A program made the position numbers and the translations under genes. 64,000 bases of DNA from Parasponia andersonii (Eukaryota; Streptophyta; Magnoliopsida; Rosales; Cannabaceae). Location of the stretch: contig JXTB01000035.1 of the NCBI GenBank assembly GCA_002914805.1, forward strand, positions 1 to 64,000, in the 5' to 3' direction. Positions 10,634 to 24,876 of the stretch are shown in pieces (position 1 is the first letter of the stretch; each line of letters opens with the position of its first letter). The notes under the pieces were generated by a model. The model searched no databases. It was not told the origin of the DNA and saw only the letters and a program-made list of their open reading frames with translations.

Positions 10634-13262
10634 TGTAAAAACCTAAATTTGTCAAGAGTATTCTAGTATTTTTCTTTTCAAAAAAAAATAAATATATAAT
10701 ATTTTAATTAAGTGATGGGACCCACTTTTGATTTTTAAATACACTTTTTTCCCTTAATTCTCTCTCTACCCGACAACTCTCTCTCTCTTTCTTTCTTTTT
10801 CTTTTTCCTTTTCCTTTTCTTTTTCTCCTTCTTTCTTCTTTCTTCTTTCTTCTTCTTCTTCTTCTTCTTCTTCGTAAACTTAAAAAAAAAAACCAGCTAT
10901 CATCACAGACGGCAAGCTGAAACTTCTCCCCCACGACCGGCGTCGACCCTTTCTGACAAATTAGCTCTGGTAAGCCGATTTCTAAGTTTATTTTAGCGGT
11001 TTACAAATAAATTTGGGCATAAATACAATTATTTTTGTGATGTTATTTTTATGGCCGTAAAAATTTTATGAGGCGGAAGAAAAGATTGAATCATTAATGA
11101 ATATGGTGGCGTTATGTTATGATATTCGGTTAAAAAGAAATTTTAAATTAAAAAATGTGATATTTTTCTAATTCGGGAAGAAAAGTGATATTTTTATAAA
11201 ACTAAATAGTGTTGGACTAGAGTCTATTATTATTCAGATTCAGGCCTTGGGCTGAGTATTAAAAACTGTCATTTTCTAAAATATTTATGCAAAAATGACA
11301 TTTTTACAAATAATCAGCAAAGTCGATATTTTTTTTCAAATATTTTCGAAAGTGGCATTTTTTAAATAATTATGTGATAATGATATTTTCTGAAATATTT
11401 CAGAAAAGTGATATTTATTTAAATAAACAACAAAGATGATATTTTTCTAAATACTTTGAAAATAGACATTTTTCAAATTAATTCCGAAAAGAGATATTTT
11501 TGTAATTCTCGGATTTAGAGCCTGTTCAATGCTCGGAATCTCGAAATTGATTTTTGATTTTAACTTTGGATTTAATGAGGTTGAGAAACGAATTTCGATA
11601 TATAATATCACTATGTTTTGAAATGGCACAAATTCTGAGGCTCGTGAACAGTCTCGTTTTGCGAGCCGTGGGATCAAGTCCGGTCCGAGCCCGAATTGAT
11701 CAAACTATATATCTAACTTAGCATTTTTGGATGCTCTGAATTCAGTGATGAGGTCTGTTTCACGATCTGAAGCTCCAATTGAAAATCGAGTTTTCAAACC
11801 TATCGATTAAAGGCTCGAAAATGATGCCCGATCTTCCAAACGATACCCAAATGACGCCAAACTTTCTCCATAGCTCTGTAGCACTATTTGGATACTCAAT
11901 TGAGGTAGGGGTTTAATTACCTAGTTTTATACATTATTTAATTTAAAATTTACATTATGACTATGTTGTGAAAAATCGTGGATTAAACAATATTTTAATG
12001 AACTGTTGAAAAATCTTGGATTATTTTAGAATTGGACTGTGTGACTTTTATACATGTTTATAAAATCGTGATCTTGCGTGATTTAGCAAATTTTCTACCC
12101 AAGGTATATTAAATTCAATACTAATATCAAACGGACTTTTAAAGCATTATTTGGTTATATTCTGCATGGTTATTATTATTATTATTCTTATTATTATTAT
12201 TATTATTATTATCTTGTTACATATTGTACATACCATAGGATCACATATGAGATACATCTTAGACATCACGGTGTTATAGTAGGCGGACTAATACACCCGC
12301 CTTCGGTGAGAGCCTGTAAATCCGCGCGGAGTTTTCTGATTATTCCTATTCGGTAGGTGTAGGCATTCAGTTGCCCCTCTGGTTCGGTAAGTTAGACACA
12401 TGGGTGTCACTACAGTTTTCGGGGATAGTTATCAGGCAGAGAGTACTTAATACACGTAGTACAAGTTACTCTAGTTTGTGATGAGAGGGTGTGAGCTCAT
12501 GGGATGCTTTGATTTATGATATGTACAAATGTGTATTTATGGTTTTTGTTTTGAATATGTGACTACTTTGGATATTAATTATTTTATAACTCGTTTATAA
12601 ATGGATTTTGGAAAATGTATTAATCATGCAGGTTTGGTAAATTTTGCAACAATTCAAAAAAAAAAGAAAAAAAAAAGCAATTGAATTTCTACTGAGCATT
12701 CACATGCTCACCCCCTTACTTCCTCTCATTTTCAGGTGTCGATTTATTTTGTGTAATTATTCTAGTGGTCTGACAAGCATGCATAGCATATGTTTGTAGT
12801 TTCAATCCTCTTCATTAGTTAGTTTGTACTCTGTATCAATTATCATTTTCTAAATCAAAATTTATTTAGCCAATAGTAATATATTTACTGAGTAGATATA
12901 TGAAGATGATTTTTGTTATTAAATCGAGTACTTAGAAAATAAAATAATTTTATATAAATTATTTGAACATTGGGCCTAAGATTTTAATTTGAACTATTTT
13001 ATTAAACTTTATGGATTAATAAAAAATTTTAAACTAATTAATTAAGATTTTCTCTTATTTTAAAATAAAAAATTTACTTAGAAATTTAAAACTAATAAAT
13101 AATATCATTTCTTTTAATTTATCTAATCTTGTAATTTACTTATTTTTAAGGATTAAACTTAAATTATAAGTAATTAAATTTTTTTAAAATTTTAGAAACT
13201 ATTATTTATCATTATTTATACTTAAAAATTATTGAAAATGACTGTCTTAAATTGTCGATAAG
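10634..13262 (+). repeat. 3' LTR of the LARD-like element
   Basis: This copy of about 2.63 kb starts TGTAAAAACC. It has the same CTT-rich tract (about 10755-10873) as the first LTR and an (ATT)n run near 12172-12213. The last 250 bases diverge more than the rest and look AT-enriched relative to the 5' copy, so the exact end (about 13262) is approximate. Confidence 0.75.
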
Positions 13263-16200
13263 CTTACCAGAGTCACTGCTCCTGAAATTGAATGATCAAC
13301 TGCGTGGAGCGGAGAAGACAGACGGGACTGAGCCAGTGTGAAAACTTTTGTCGTTTTGAAAGATGAATCGTACGACACTGCCTTTTTGTTTCTCGGTCAA
13401 GTAATCAATCACATCCAACTTTCAAAAATATACTATGTAATTGTGCTATATTAAGTTAATATTTTCTTACATGCACGTTAATACACATGGCATGCTGTCG
13501 CATTTTTCTTAACAAGAGTAATGATAAAACAAACAAGCTAATGCAATTCTTTCTTAGCTTAGTTTGGGTGCTTGTCTAAGGACCCACTCCAAGCCCCCAA
13601 ATATTTCTCTTTTTTGTAATATTACTTATTTTGTAATTTTTTTATACTCTAACCCTTTAACCAAAAAGGGAAAAAAAATAACTTTTTTAAAAAAAAAAAA
13701 AAAAAGGAAGAAGCCTAAATATTTGGAAGTTTTCGTTTCCATTTTTAGATTTTCAAAGTCAAATAAAATCTTTCCATTCAAATTCAAATAAGAATTGAAT
13801 GCTTTAATTATCCATTACTTTCCATATTTCCATAATTAATTACTCCATATCTTTTTTGAATGCAAATTGCTCCCATTTTTACATTACTTTTTTTTTTTAA
13901 CTTAGCGGTCTTTTTTAAGAATTTACAAACGATTTTTTTTCTTTACTTATATATAGGTATGCATTTACTTTTAATTACATACATTTTGTAAAAAAAAAAA
14001 TCACATCGAAATAGTCCAATATATTTAAAATCTCTCAAGCTCTCCCTTATAGTGCCTATTTATTTATTGCTTTAGTTGTCTAAAAAAAAAAGAAAAATCA
14101 TTGAAAAATAAAGACAAAATGAGACACTAAATTAAATAGTTTGATTGGAAGTGCTCGTTTGCTTGGTGTTGATTTCCGGGATATATATCTTACTTTGTTA
14201 ATCATTTTTTGTTAATTTATTAGTTGATATTGTTATTTGAATTTTCCAGTAGCTATTTTATTTTTTTTATTGTTGTATTTGATTTTATTAAGTTATTCTG
14301 TTTTTATACCTATGCAATTAGAACAAAATATATTTAATAAAAAATATCCATCTGAATTTGATAAATTTATGAAAAAGGGAAAAATAAAGTGTTTGATACA
14401 ATCACATAAAGGAGCTTTTGTTTCTGAAAATGTTTTCAAAAGTTGTATGAGGGAAAGGGAAGTAAAGAATACAAGTAAAGAATTAACTATTAGAAAGTAG
14501 ATAAAGTCTTATTTAGATCAACTATGTCACAATAAAGATTAAATAAATTAGCTATATTTTCTATATATAAATAAATTTGTTTGAGAAACTAGAATATAAA
14601 GATTCCAATAATAATGTTACATCTCAATAGGAAATAAAAACAAATTTTAAATAAATATACATTTTACTTTTCAATTTGTTTGATGCCTCCTTTTTCTTTC
14701 TTGATGTACTGAGTAATTTTGTTATTTTCAAAATTATATTTCGTTATAGATGTCCACCGGTAGCAAAGTAAACTTCTATCTTGTATTAAAATAATTTTGT
14801 TTAGTTGATGATGAAATATAGAGAATCCCAACAAATTATTCATAAAAAATGAACTTCAAAAAAGAAAAAATAAAAAGCCTCAATTAAAAGATTCGCCTAA
14901 GGAAGGCTCTAAAAGTGCTTGAACTGGCCCTGAATATTCTGAATGACCAGGCAGTTTTCCATTTACGTATAAGTATATGGCGAATATCTCATTTGTCTAA
15001 TAGCAATGAAATGAGCATTTGCATTGTATTTTGTTTGAATTATATATGTATACATTTATGTAAATACACTTATGTGTATGTCTGTTTAAACTTGAGGTTG
15101 TGATGAGTGCTTTTGTTACTTAAATCTTGAAATTCGTCGAAGCATATGCAAGAGAAGCCAGAGGCTGTTTTGATATATGCAGAGTCCTCTTAATGGATGT
15201 CCAAAAGGCCCATTCCTGTACTCTGCTTCTTTTTTTCATAATCTTGTACAAATTCAATTTGATGATAATGTAGAGAGTATCCCCATTTGGCTTGAGATGT
15301 CATTGAACCTTGCTTATTACCACAGAACACATTATAATTCACAGTACTATGCACTTGCACATCAGAAAAGAAACAGAATAAACACATGTATGAATTTGAA
15401 CACCCCTATGCTATGTCGAATTTGGCAGACGGATGGTGTAAGTTTCTTAATCATTTCTCGATTAAAGACATCGCTGCCTTTTCGATTACTCATCTGGATA
15501 ATACTTAAGCCGATAGGAAGGTGCAACGTAGTATTACTTTCTATATTCTAAAACACTTGTTGTACAACAAAATTCATAGCCTTGAAACAGAATGGCCAAC
15601 GAAAGACATTGACTTAGTAATTTTTTTTATTAGACTTTGAGCAAAATTCTTCGTGTATAGTCTAAGACAAAAAGGATTGGGGTTTAGGCTAGGGAAGGAT
15701 GTTTTACCTAATCAAAGAGATCGAGCTGAGGATACAGATCATGTCACTCTCCTAGGATCTAGTCTATTTCAAAAGATTTAGGCGATCAAACACCATAGGA
15801 AGTTCAACAAGATTACGGGGAAACGGTTTCTTCAATCCCTAATCTTTTAAAAAGTTTAGTCCTTCGTACTTCCAAGAGAAGATAACGAATCTCAATTAGC
15901 TTGTCTTTTATAAGTTCATTACATCAGAATTAGATCCCAATCCATTCAAAACTTGTAGAGAAAACAACCAAGCCTTTTTGGTTTAATTAGAAAAGTCTTT
16001 TGGATAAAACCAAACGTATTGACAACTTTCTTATGAGCCTTAACAACATACGTAACCAATGTAGCTGCATAGTTGCTTGACTCAAACTGAGCATTAAAAA
16101 ATGCTACCACATGACCAATTTATGCAAGCCAATAATGCTAAAATGTTTGTGATTTCTTGCATACTTGTCAATACAGTAGTTGCTTAAGATAATGATCTCA

Positions 16201-17829
16201 AGTTTGAATAGACATGATATTTTACCATTAAAAGAAGAAAAATAATAATACTATCTAATAATAATACTAATAACAACAACAACACAAACATAAACACATA
16301 TATTTTAATGTACTCCAGATTTCTCTAGCTAAACATCTAAACGTCAAAACACTAGACCACTTAGTTAACACATCAACTCTGTGGAAAAATCCTCATATTT
16401 ATGTAAGCAAAATATGATTTTGCTTCCAGCAGAGAGTAATGATCTATTTTTGTTCAAGATTTGACAGATTCTCAGCTGCCACATTCAACTTGGAAGATCC
16501 CATAATTAACATCAAATTGGATCGATTCGTATCTTAACAAACCTTGGAAAAGTAAGATCATATGTATCTTACATAAGCTACGAATATCAAAGGGTCAATT
16601 CAACTCGTTTGAAACTATATATATTCCACAAATATGCCTATGCGACAAAGAAACAGATAGTGCATAAGATATTTTACTGACCATAAAAATAACATCAATA
16701 GATTATTGAATCCTTATTCTATTCCAATTCAGATCTTTTCTCCAATTATAGTATGCCGTTTCATGTTCAACCAAATGAATAGATGAAAGAAAAAAATTAA
16801 ATAGAAATAATAAAATTAGAAAACTAGTCAGTAATTTCAACTTTTAAATAGTTTGTCATCATTTCATTACTTAGACATAAATTTGAATACCAAAAAAAAA
16901 AATGAGGAGTGATTTTTGAGTTCATTTTTATTCAAACTAACATAAGTTACTAGCTATCTTTTTTTACAATATATCTTTTTTTTTGTTACGTACCCTTGTC
17001 CCAGAAATTTGATCTCCCAAAACATTTTTGTTAACAGTTCACGAACTTTTTCTTTCCAAAAGATTTGATTCCATAATATCGTAAATATAGCCACACTCCT
17101 AAAAAAATCAATGAATCATCATATTTTCAGCCAAGAAAATTATATCAATTTTTCTTATTTTTTCTTTGATTTATTGAGTTAGCACGCCATAAATAATTTT
17201 CTGTTCCACTGAACGACTCAAAGGTGTGAAATCTAAGACTACGACTTTCTACAAGTTGAAATTCCCAAAAGTAAATTAAACACGCTACATCATATAAAGT
17301 ATAAACTCTACTTTTTCCTCAAGGTTGTCAATTTCGTAAAATAGGAAAAATTAACTTCTGGCCTATTATATAAATAAATTGGAGCATAGAAAAACTAAAA
17401 GAGCCGCATTTGAAAGGTGTCTAAATCACAAAAAACTTTATTGTTGTTGCTTATTGGTTGCTATCACCATCATATATATAGAAAAAACACGCGCTGTTGG
17501 AATAAGAGTGACATACATATACATATAAATTGAGTACCAGAATCCATATCAAATCTTGGACAAGAGTTAAAACCATGTATTTGTCTTAAGTAAGGATAAG
17601 CTCGATTATCTTCAGTGTTTGAAAATAAAAATAGAGTTGTTGAGATTATCTTTGAATTAAATAAATGGATTTAGAGACTATAAAAACACTGTTATGACTT
17701 ACTTTCCCCAGTGAGAGAGAATTTATTTTTTCTTATATTCACAATAGTTTCCTTTTTTATTTCTTTTTTTTTTTGAAAATTTATTCACAAGAGTTTTAAT
17801 CAATGAGATAACAATTAAAAACTGCCAAT

Positions 17830-17870
<41 letters not shown>

Positions 17871-20800
17871 TCCACTATAGCCAGCTAGATGCTAGCTAGA
17901 TTTCTAGCAGGGAAGATAATATAACCCATGGTTAAGAATATTCAAAGAACTGCTTAAACGGAAAAAATATCTAGTGTGAGAAATAATCGTATCATTAATA
18001 TACGGGTATAGTGCGAGAACGGTATTAGCATAATCTATACTATACTCGTCCCAATATATATATTTATATAGAAAAATTATAATACATATAAATATCTATT
18101 TAATTTAATACTATCTATATTCTTATATCTTTGGTAAAATAATGAAATTAAAGAGTTATATGTACTTATATATTTAAATTGTAGAGTTAGAAAATTATTA
18201 GTATATTGTTGTGATTATATTTTGTTGAATATGAAAAGAATTTAGTACTTTCATCTTAATTTTTTTAATATTTTATTATTATCAATAGAAAATATATAAC
18301 CACGATTTTTTCAGTTATCCGTTAGTTAATATCCGTATCATTTCCACATTTAAAGAAATGTTAGTTAATATCTGTCTCATTTCCACATTTAAAGAAATAA
18401 TTAATAAGACGGATATAATATTGTGATTAACTTTTGAAGATAAAGATAGTAATTAAAAAATCATATTCAATATGCCCCGTTACCTTCCTAATTTCTAGCT
18501 TATATAAAAGTTTGATTGATTACTGGGCATTTTACGAGCATTTGGGTTTACAATAGTTAAGGGACAATTATAGTACTTACCACCAAACTAATAATACATC
18601 TGTGATTTCCATTTAAAAAAAAATGCAGATGTGGGATATGCATAAAAGTTTAAAGATAGGTCCACTGTTTAGCATTTTTCGAAAATTTACATGTGAGTCT
18701 AGCATGTGGTAATAAACATTAGAAGAATTTTTTATACAATTGTGGTTTAGTGACTATTTCCTTCGTGTAAATGCTCTCAAATAAACACTTTCAAAAAAAA
18801 TTTAAAAAAAAAAAGCTCTCAATTAATTTGCTCAATAAAAAAAAGCTTCTCAAATAATTATTTTAATAATACGCGCCGTTTGAGATGCCAACCCAAGGAG
18901 CAGAACTTTTCTTTGGAAATAATTTGTTTACTTAATTTAATACAAATCTGTCTTTATTTTTGGAACACAACTTAATGGTTACTTATTCGAGTACAACTAA
19001 GATAGAGCTTAACAAAGAGATCTTACGTACGCTAGACTAGCTAATAGTACAAAATTAAATTATGTGATAGAGGAGAGCCGGTTCCTATTGATCAGAATAT
19101 ACAAAACTAATTAAATCCAATGTCAAGTACATGGCGACAGAAAATATGGTAACTTCATCGTCAGTGCAATTGTGCAAAGTTAAATGAATCCTATTTATCT
19201 CATTTTCGAAACAACATGAAAAAGGACAATACTAATGGAAATATAATCTAATGTGTATTTATATATAGATATGCATGAATGCAGATGACTTAGCTAGTTA
19301 TTGTATATGAGGGCGTCTCATTCTCCATTATAGTCCGTTATTGTGAAAAAGTTTCCATTTTTAATAATAGCAGAACCATTTTTACTTTTAAAAAGAAAAA
19401 AACAACAACTAAAATGTGGATCTTAACTAATCAATTGCTAGATAAATCTGTCATTTCTTGATTTATGTCAAAAAACACCTCTTCTACGAGTTAAATTTGA
19501 CGAAACTTTTACTTTTAACCACTAATTTAATGAACTTAACGTTCATTAGAATAAAAATTTATTTGTTAAATTAAAGGAAAAAATATCGGTACATGGGAAA
19601 ATCTTTATTGATTTTCAAAATCATATGAGGTGTTTTTGTGATGTTGACATAAATTAGGATGTATCATTTTAATATTCGATCTTTTATTAATTTAAGGTTG
19701 AGGATGAATCGTTTGCAAAAACGGTAACATGGATAATTTTTTGAACTTCTGTCACCTAATTCATGTATTTTTTTTTTCTACTTTTGGAGTAAACTTTTGT
19801 CACCTTCCTTTATTTACGTGATAAGTTAATATATTTTTGGTGCTTCCTCTCAATAATTGACCCTAATGTGCAAGTTGGGGAAAAAAAGGTAATTTTCATC
19901 TAAAATTTTACTACAATTCTGGAAGAAATAGACAACTAGTTATCTGGATTCGAAAAATCAAAATGCAAAATGGAGGTTCAATAATGCAGCTCATGATCAG
20001 TAAGGGAGGTTATCGCATTTTCAATAGAACTATAGAAGGAAAGAATGTCTTCATAATAGCTCATTGATTAAAAAGTGAACAAAATTAAATAAAGATCCTA
20101 ATAACTAGATATGACTCATTAAATTAATAATATTCATAAAACCTTTCTCTTTCTCCAAGCTGTAAACAACCATTCTCTTTCTTACTTTACCATTAAAAGA
20201 AAATAAATGTTTATTTATTATCTTTTCCGTAGTTGGAAAAAGTTACACACCTCTTTGCACTTAAGAGGAATTTTTACTTTTTAAGTGTTATCCATGCCAC
20301 TTATCACCAAAATTAAATGAAAACTAAATAAAATATACAAAAAATTTGACATCGATGCCTCGGATTCTAAAACGCTTTCGCCTTTTGATTATCTTACTCC
20401 GTAGCTTTACAATACAAAATTTGGCTGTTTTTGTCACAAATTAAGGAATTACGTACTTGTGGGGTGAATTTTAATGTGTGTACGTACATAATAATGATAA
20501 TAATAATAATAATCATATATAATATATAGATACATGCTGCGCGCACCACGGGCTGTTTAGCTAGTTGTTCGGATTCGATCATTCGAATATACTTCCAAAT
20601 GGCCAAATATAAGAATATCCCGTCTTAAGGTAGTATGGACCCCGAAATTTATGTTCTCTCAATATGATTTTTTTTCTTTTCAAGAGAAAAATTAGACTTA
20701 GAACTCTACATTAAAAGAATTGTGGTAACCAGCAAATTATGCCTATATTTTTCAATTTAATTTTTTCTCCCTTTTGTAAATTAAGCTCGTCATCAAGAGT

Positions 20801-22077
20801 ATTCTCTCCTTTGTTTTCTTTTTATTGGAGGCGGGGGGGTTGGGGCTGAGAATCAATGAATCGTGTGGTCAATTTTGAAAGAGGTTGTATTGTCTAAAAT
20901 GGTGGAAAGCATATCTTTGAAGCAACCGTTACAATTTTTTATTAATTTAAATCTAAAATTATTATTAAGGAAACGAAAAAACAAACGCAATTCAAACTAA
21001 CATAAGCATAGAACTCTCTCCAGTTACGGTTACGGAGGTTTTATCACTTGGAAAGTTATATAAATAAATAAATAAATTTGGACATTATATTTAATATATG
21101 TATATAACTAGCCGTTTACTACTCGAAATTGCAAAAAACGTGAAAGTTCAAGTATAATTTGTTAGTACCAGTCGGCTGACATTAGCTAGCACTTGTTTTG
21201 CTACTATAGAGTGTTGGCCGGTTTGAAATTCTATACATTGAAACCATAATTTAAGAGATTAATATAGTATTTGACTTTTGGTCTGATTTCATTTATTTGG
21301 ATTTCGGTTCACGACTTTTCTTTTCAATATTATGATTTGCATTTACTTCACAATGTCTAATGTATATTTTCAACTAACGTTTCGTTGTATTACAAGTAAT
21401 CGCTCTATTTAATGGTTGACTTTATAGCTGTCTTGGTGCTTATAATTAATAAATGCTTCCCCGTTAACTTATATTATCGCTCTTACAAGCACAGCATATA
21501 TAACTGATTGTATATATTTATATATGGACGGAGGATGGGGAAAAAAAAATCATAGAACATGAAATATTTGGTAGGCGCGCGTGTCGCATGTGCTCAATCG
21601 TCTTATTAAATCAACATTACGTTTGTGCTCCAGATGTCGACCTGTAGTAAAGTTCTGATTCATTGTCCCGAAGATAAATATAACAACACTAAATTATAAT
21701 GAAAGAGGGTTCTCAATGATCTCATATCAAGTTAAAATTATATGAGAATCAAATAGTATCTAATGGAATCTTGAGAGTTATGTTTAAAATTCTAAGTATT
21801 CACTACTGGTAAGGTGCGTATATATGTGTATATATATTATGTATAAATTCAGTGATTCAGAATATTCACAACGGATCGAATGGCTGTTAGTATGGCTCCG
21901 TGGTAATTAACTACACTTTCTCTTATTATGTAAGCTAGCTTTGAAGTTCAAAATCTCACTCCAAATTAAAAAATAAATAAATAAAATAATAATAATCACT
22001 ACCAATATGGTATATGTTTATACTATTACAGTATAATTCTTTGGCTCCAATAATATTTTCTTTTCTTTATTTCTAAA

Positions 22078-22108
<31 letters not shown>

Positions 22109-24289
22109 TTTGCTTCATTCGGAAGTTTTAAATATGGTGACTTTAAAAATTAACGGCATAATGTCATTTAATGTGAAGATCGGAAATCAGCAATAACTAG
22201 AATATATTGCATATTGTATTAGTTTAGTTGTTGTAATAACAAATCATATTTATTTGCTTTAGCCAAAACATTGAGATTGGAAAATTAGCAATAATTTTAA
22301 AATATAACATACTAAATTATGTTTGTTTCAAATTCGCAAGAACATATAGAAACATTAATTTTGCTTTAGCCGTGGAACAATACCAGCAATATGATTTCTT
22401 TTTTCATATTCCAAAATTAGTTATTTAAAGGCTGAAGTTCGGTCTTTGAATCTTGCAACAAACAATAACATTGTTATTATTGTTCTTGAAGAATAAGGAA
22501 ATTGAATGTTTATGAATCATATTTTCGAATGCAGAACTCGATAATTAATCTATTGTATGACAAACCATTTCAACCAAATTCTTTAAGTTATATAGAATTT
22601 TTATAATGATTTTTTTTTTTTACATTTAATTATTATAATTTAAATTATTAATAATTTATTTAGTCAAAAACAAATTCTGCCAATAAATTGTTATTACACT
22701 ACCCTTAACACGTAACATATTCTATAATCTATATAGCGAAAGCAGGGACCTCTATATGTATACATTCTAGATCTAAGTTAAGAGAATGAATTAAAGCCAA
22801 ATAAAAGCCGTCAAAATTGTGTGTACGTAAGATTAAATCTTAATTTTAAGGAAGTTATGTGTTTAATGTATTGTTGACTTAAATAAAAAAACATAGAAAC
22901 ATTCCAATGTCAACATTTAAATGAAATATTAATGGTTAAGCAGGTAGGTATTATGATTTGAAAATAGATTAGGCTAGTTAGAAACCGGTTTTTCTTTTTT
23001 TATTAATTTTTTATGGTTTAATATTGTCCCATGCGTGAAGGAGATTTCTTTCCTCCCTAATTATTTTTATTTTTATTTTTATTTTTATTACTTTCGTGGC
23101 GTATAGTCGGGGACGGCTTTTAGTTGTTGCCTGCAAATCTTTGCCACTAAGTAGCACTGCTTACTAGCTAGGCCAATACCCTTTCATTCTTCGTAGAGTC
23201 AGAGAGTCCCAAAGTCTTATTTCAAGAAGTATAATGGTTGACTTCTATTAGCTAGGCGTAGCGTTAGTATTTTCAGCCGGAAATTAAATAAAAAGAAATT
23301 TTTCAGCAATTTAAGCAGTAGGGAAATTAATAATATACATAAACGACCAATAAAAAAATCTATCAGCCACATTTTATATAGTTTTATGCATCTTTAATAT
23401 AATGAAATTCGCCATTCAAATTTGAAAGAGTAAAAGACAACGAACTTTATACTAATTGTCAACCGCTTTAATGAGCGTAATTAGTAAAACATATACAGTT
23501 TTGAGTTTTTGGATTATGTATTTACAAAATTTAAGGGCTATTTTCATATGAGAATAATTTGTTTTGGAAGAGTTTGATACTAGAATAATTTACTAAAAGA
23601 ATCATCAAAATGAATTAATTTCCCCTAGATTGGTTTTTTTTTTCCTTCTCTCGAGAAAATAACTATTTTGCACATAGTACTCTAGAGTCGAAAATAACTT
23701 TTCCCTTTTAAAAGGTTAACCCATCTAAATTGTTCGAAAGTCAAAAATGTCAATTTATTCATATAGCACAATCGCACATAATAAAATCATATCTTGAATT
23801 TGTATAGAATTTCAATAATTAATTATGCAATGCAAGGCAGCACTGTCATTTACAGCCTTAAAATCTATTGTGGGCGCCTATGCTGCTCATTACCACATAC
23901 TATTAAAGATTTGGGATGCACCACCAAGATTATATGTGAGATCTACTATTTTATTAGTTGTGGTGTTTAGTCCTACCAATACTTTTTAATATTTTCCAAT
24001 ATTTGTAGGATCTAAAATTTCTAAGTAGCTTTATAAAGTAAAAATGCTAAAGAGCACCGTATGGCTTGGAGACATGAATACATAGAGGAATACATTATAT
24101 TTACCATACACCAATAAAAGCGTAAAAATCATATGTAAATTTTATTTTAAGTCTTAAGCCTTTATTAATGGAAAGTACTTAGCACCATTCCCGTAACATT
24201 ACTCATCATTGTCCTATGAGACCAAAATTCAATTAGTAGTTCGTGCAGATTTTTTTTTTTTGATTTTTTTTTTGTTGCTATGATTTAAG
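13263..24289. other. Long gene-free AT-rich region
   Basis: About 11 kb without a gene I can support. Open frames at 14237-14500, 14915-15103 and 15177-15551 lack recognisable domains and several start at non-ATG codons. A stretch near 15120-16100 is less AT-rich but was not recognised. Simple repeats include (TA)n at 17840-17866 and 22078-22109. Many homopolymer runs break every frame. Undetected old transposon remains are likely but could not be delimited by eye. Confidence 0.55.
18321..18398. repeat. 39-bp tandem duplication
   Basis: A 39-base unit beginning GTTAGTTAATATC and ending TTTAAAGAAAT occurs twice back to back (18321-18359, 18360-18398) with only a couple of differences. This looks like a recent local duplication in intergenic DNA. 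Confidence 0.8.
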
Positions 24290-24661
24290 GTCATGTTTGG
24301 TTTATAGAATGGAATTAGAATAGTAATGGAAATGGTAATAGAATGAAATTAGAAAAAGAATATGAATAATAATACATTGTTTAGTTAAAATTGGAATAAT
24401 GAAATGAAATATATTGTGTATTGACAAAATTATCTTTATTTTTAAATATTTTAATAAGACAAAGACAAAAAATTTAATTTTACCAAAATGAAAGAGATTA
24501 GAACTTTTATTCCATTAGTAGAGAAATAGAATAGCAATTCAATCGTTTAATGAAATTATAATTCTCATTTATTTGTAAAAAAATGAACAAATATTGAAAT
24601 GTACTATTTAGGTGAATGAGTTTTCCATTCCAAATTTCGTTCCTTTGAACCGAACATAACC
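24290..24661. mobile_element. Tourist-like (PIF/Harbinger) MITE
   Basis: The left end GGTCATGTTTGGTTTA and the right end TGAACCGAACATAACC are imperfect inverted repeats, about 14 of 16 bases. TAA flanks both sides (24287-24289 and 24662-24664), matching the TWA target duplication of this superfamily. The 372-bp body is AT-rich, non-coding and partly self-complementary, with GAATGGAATTAGAAT-like motifs on the left and TTCCATTCC on the right. The ends resemble the MITE at 1871-2276, so the two probably belong to related families. Confidence 0.7.
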
Positions 24662-24676
24662 TAAGTGGATATCAAT

Positions 24677-24690
24677 TAAGCCCAGCTACA
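24677..24690. repeat. Left target-site duplication of the LINE
   Basis: TAAGCCCAGCTACA here is repeated exactly at 26923-26936, bracketing the LINE copy. Confidence 0.9.
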
Positions 24691-24876
24691 CCAAAATCCA
24701 ATGCCCCCGTAGAGGCAAGTGATGGCTGGGTAAGGCAACCCCACTACATGCTAAAATGCTCTCCTTTTTCTCTATAGAGAAATAAGCCTAGAGTTGTTAT
24801 ATCACTTCTACTTCTAGAGTAAAACTCAGTTGTCTCCAGTAGACGTCGTACCTTTCTTAATCTAACGTCTTTGACC

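Larger units (their letters stand above)
4487..13262 (+). mobile_element. LARD-like LTR retrotransposon fossil (Ty3/gypsy, Tekay-type junctions)
   Basis: Two long direct repeats of about 2.6 kb bracket a 3.6-kb interior. The 5' LTR starts TGTAAAAAC and ends GGTCGTGACA. It is followed at once by a site close to the initiator-Met tRNA primer-binding sequence. A purine tract AAGGAGGGAAGGA directly precedes the second LTR. The junction sequences resemble those of the Tekay/Del group of plant Ty3/gypsy elements. The interior shows no recognisable gag, protease, RT, RNase H or integrase, so it fits a large retrotransposon derivative (LARD) dependent on another element. By eye the LTRs are about 90-95% alike in the middle, suggesting an insertion a few million years old. 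It is broken, and no target duplication is recognisable. Confidence 0.8.

Noticed and set aside
10704-10934. Open frame on the - strand coding an Arg/Lys-rich protein
   Set aside because: It is the reverse reading of the CTT/CTTT-rich tract within the 3' LTR, so the basic run is a product of simple sequence.
14237-14500. Open frame of 87 codons with a hydrophobic N-terminus
   Set aside because: It starts at TTG, the first ATG lies 25 codons in, no family is recognised and the flanks show no gene structure.
15177-15551. Open frame of 124 codons, the longest in the 13-24 kb region
   Set aside because: The composition is slightly less AT-rich than around it, but there is no recognisable domain, no splice partners and an overlapping opposite frame. 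I could not support a gene.
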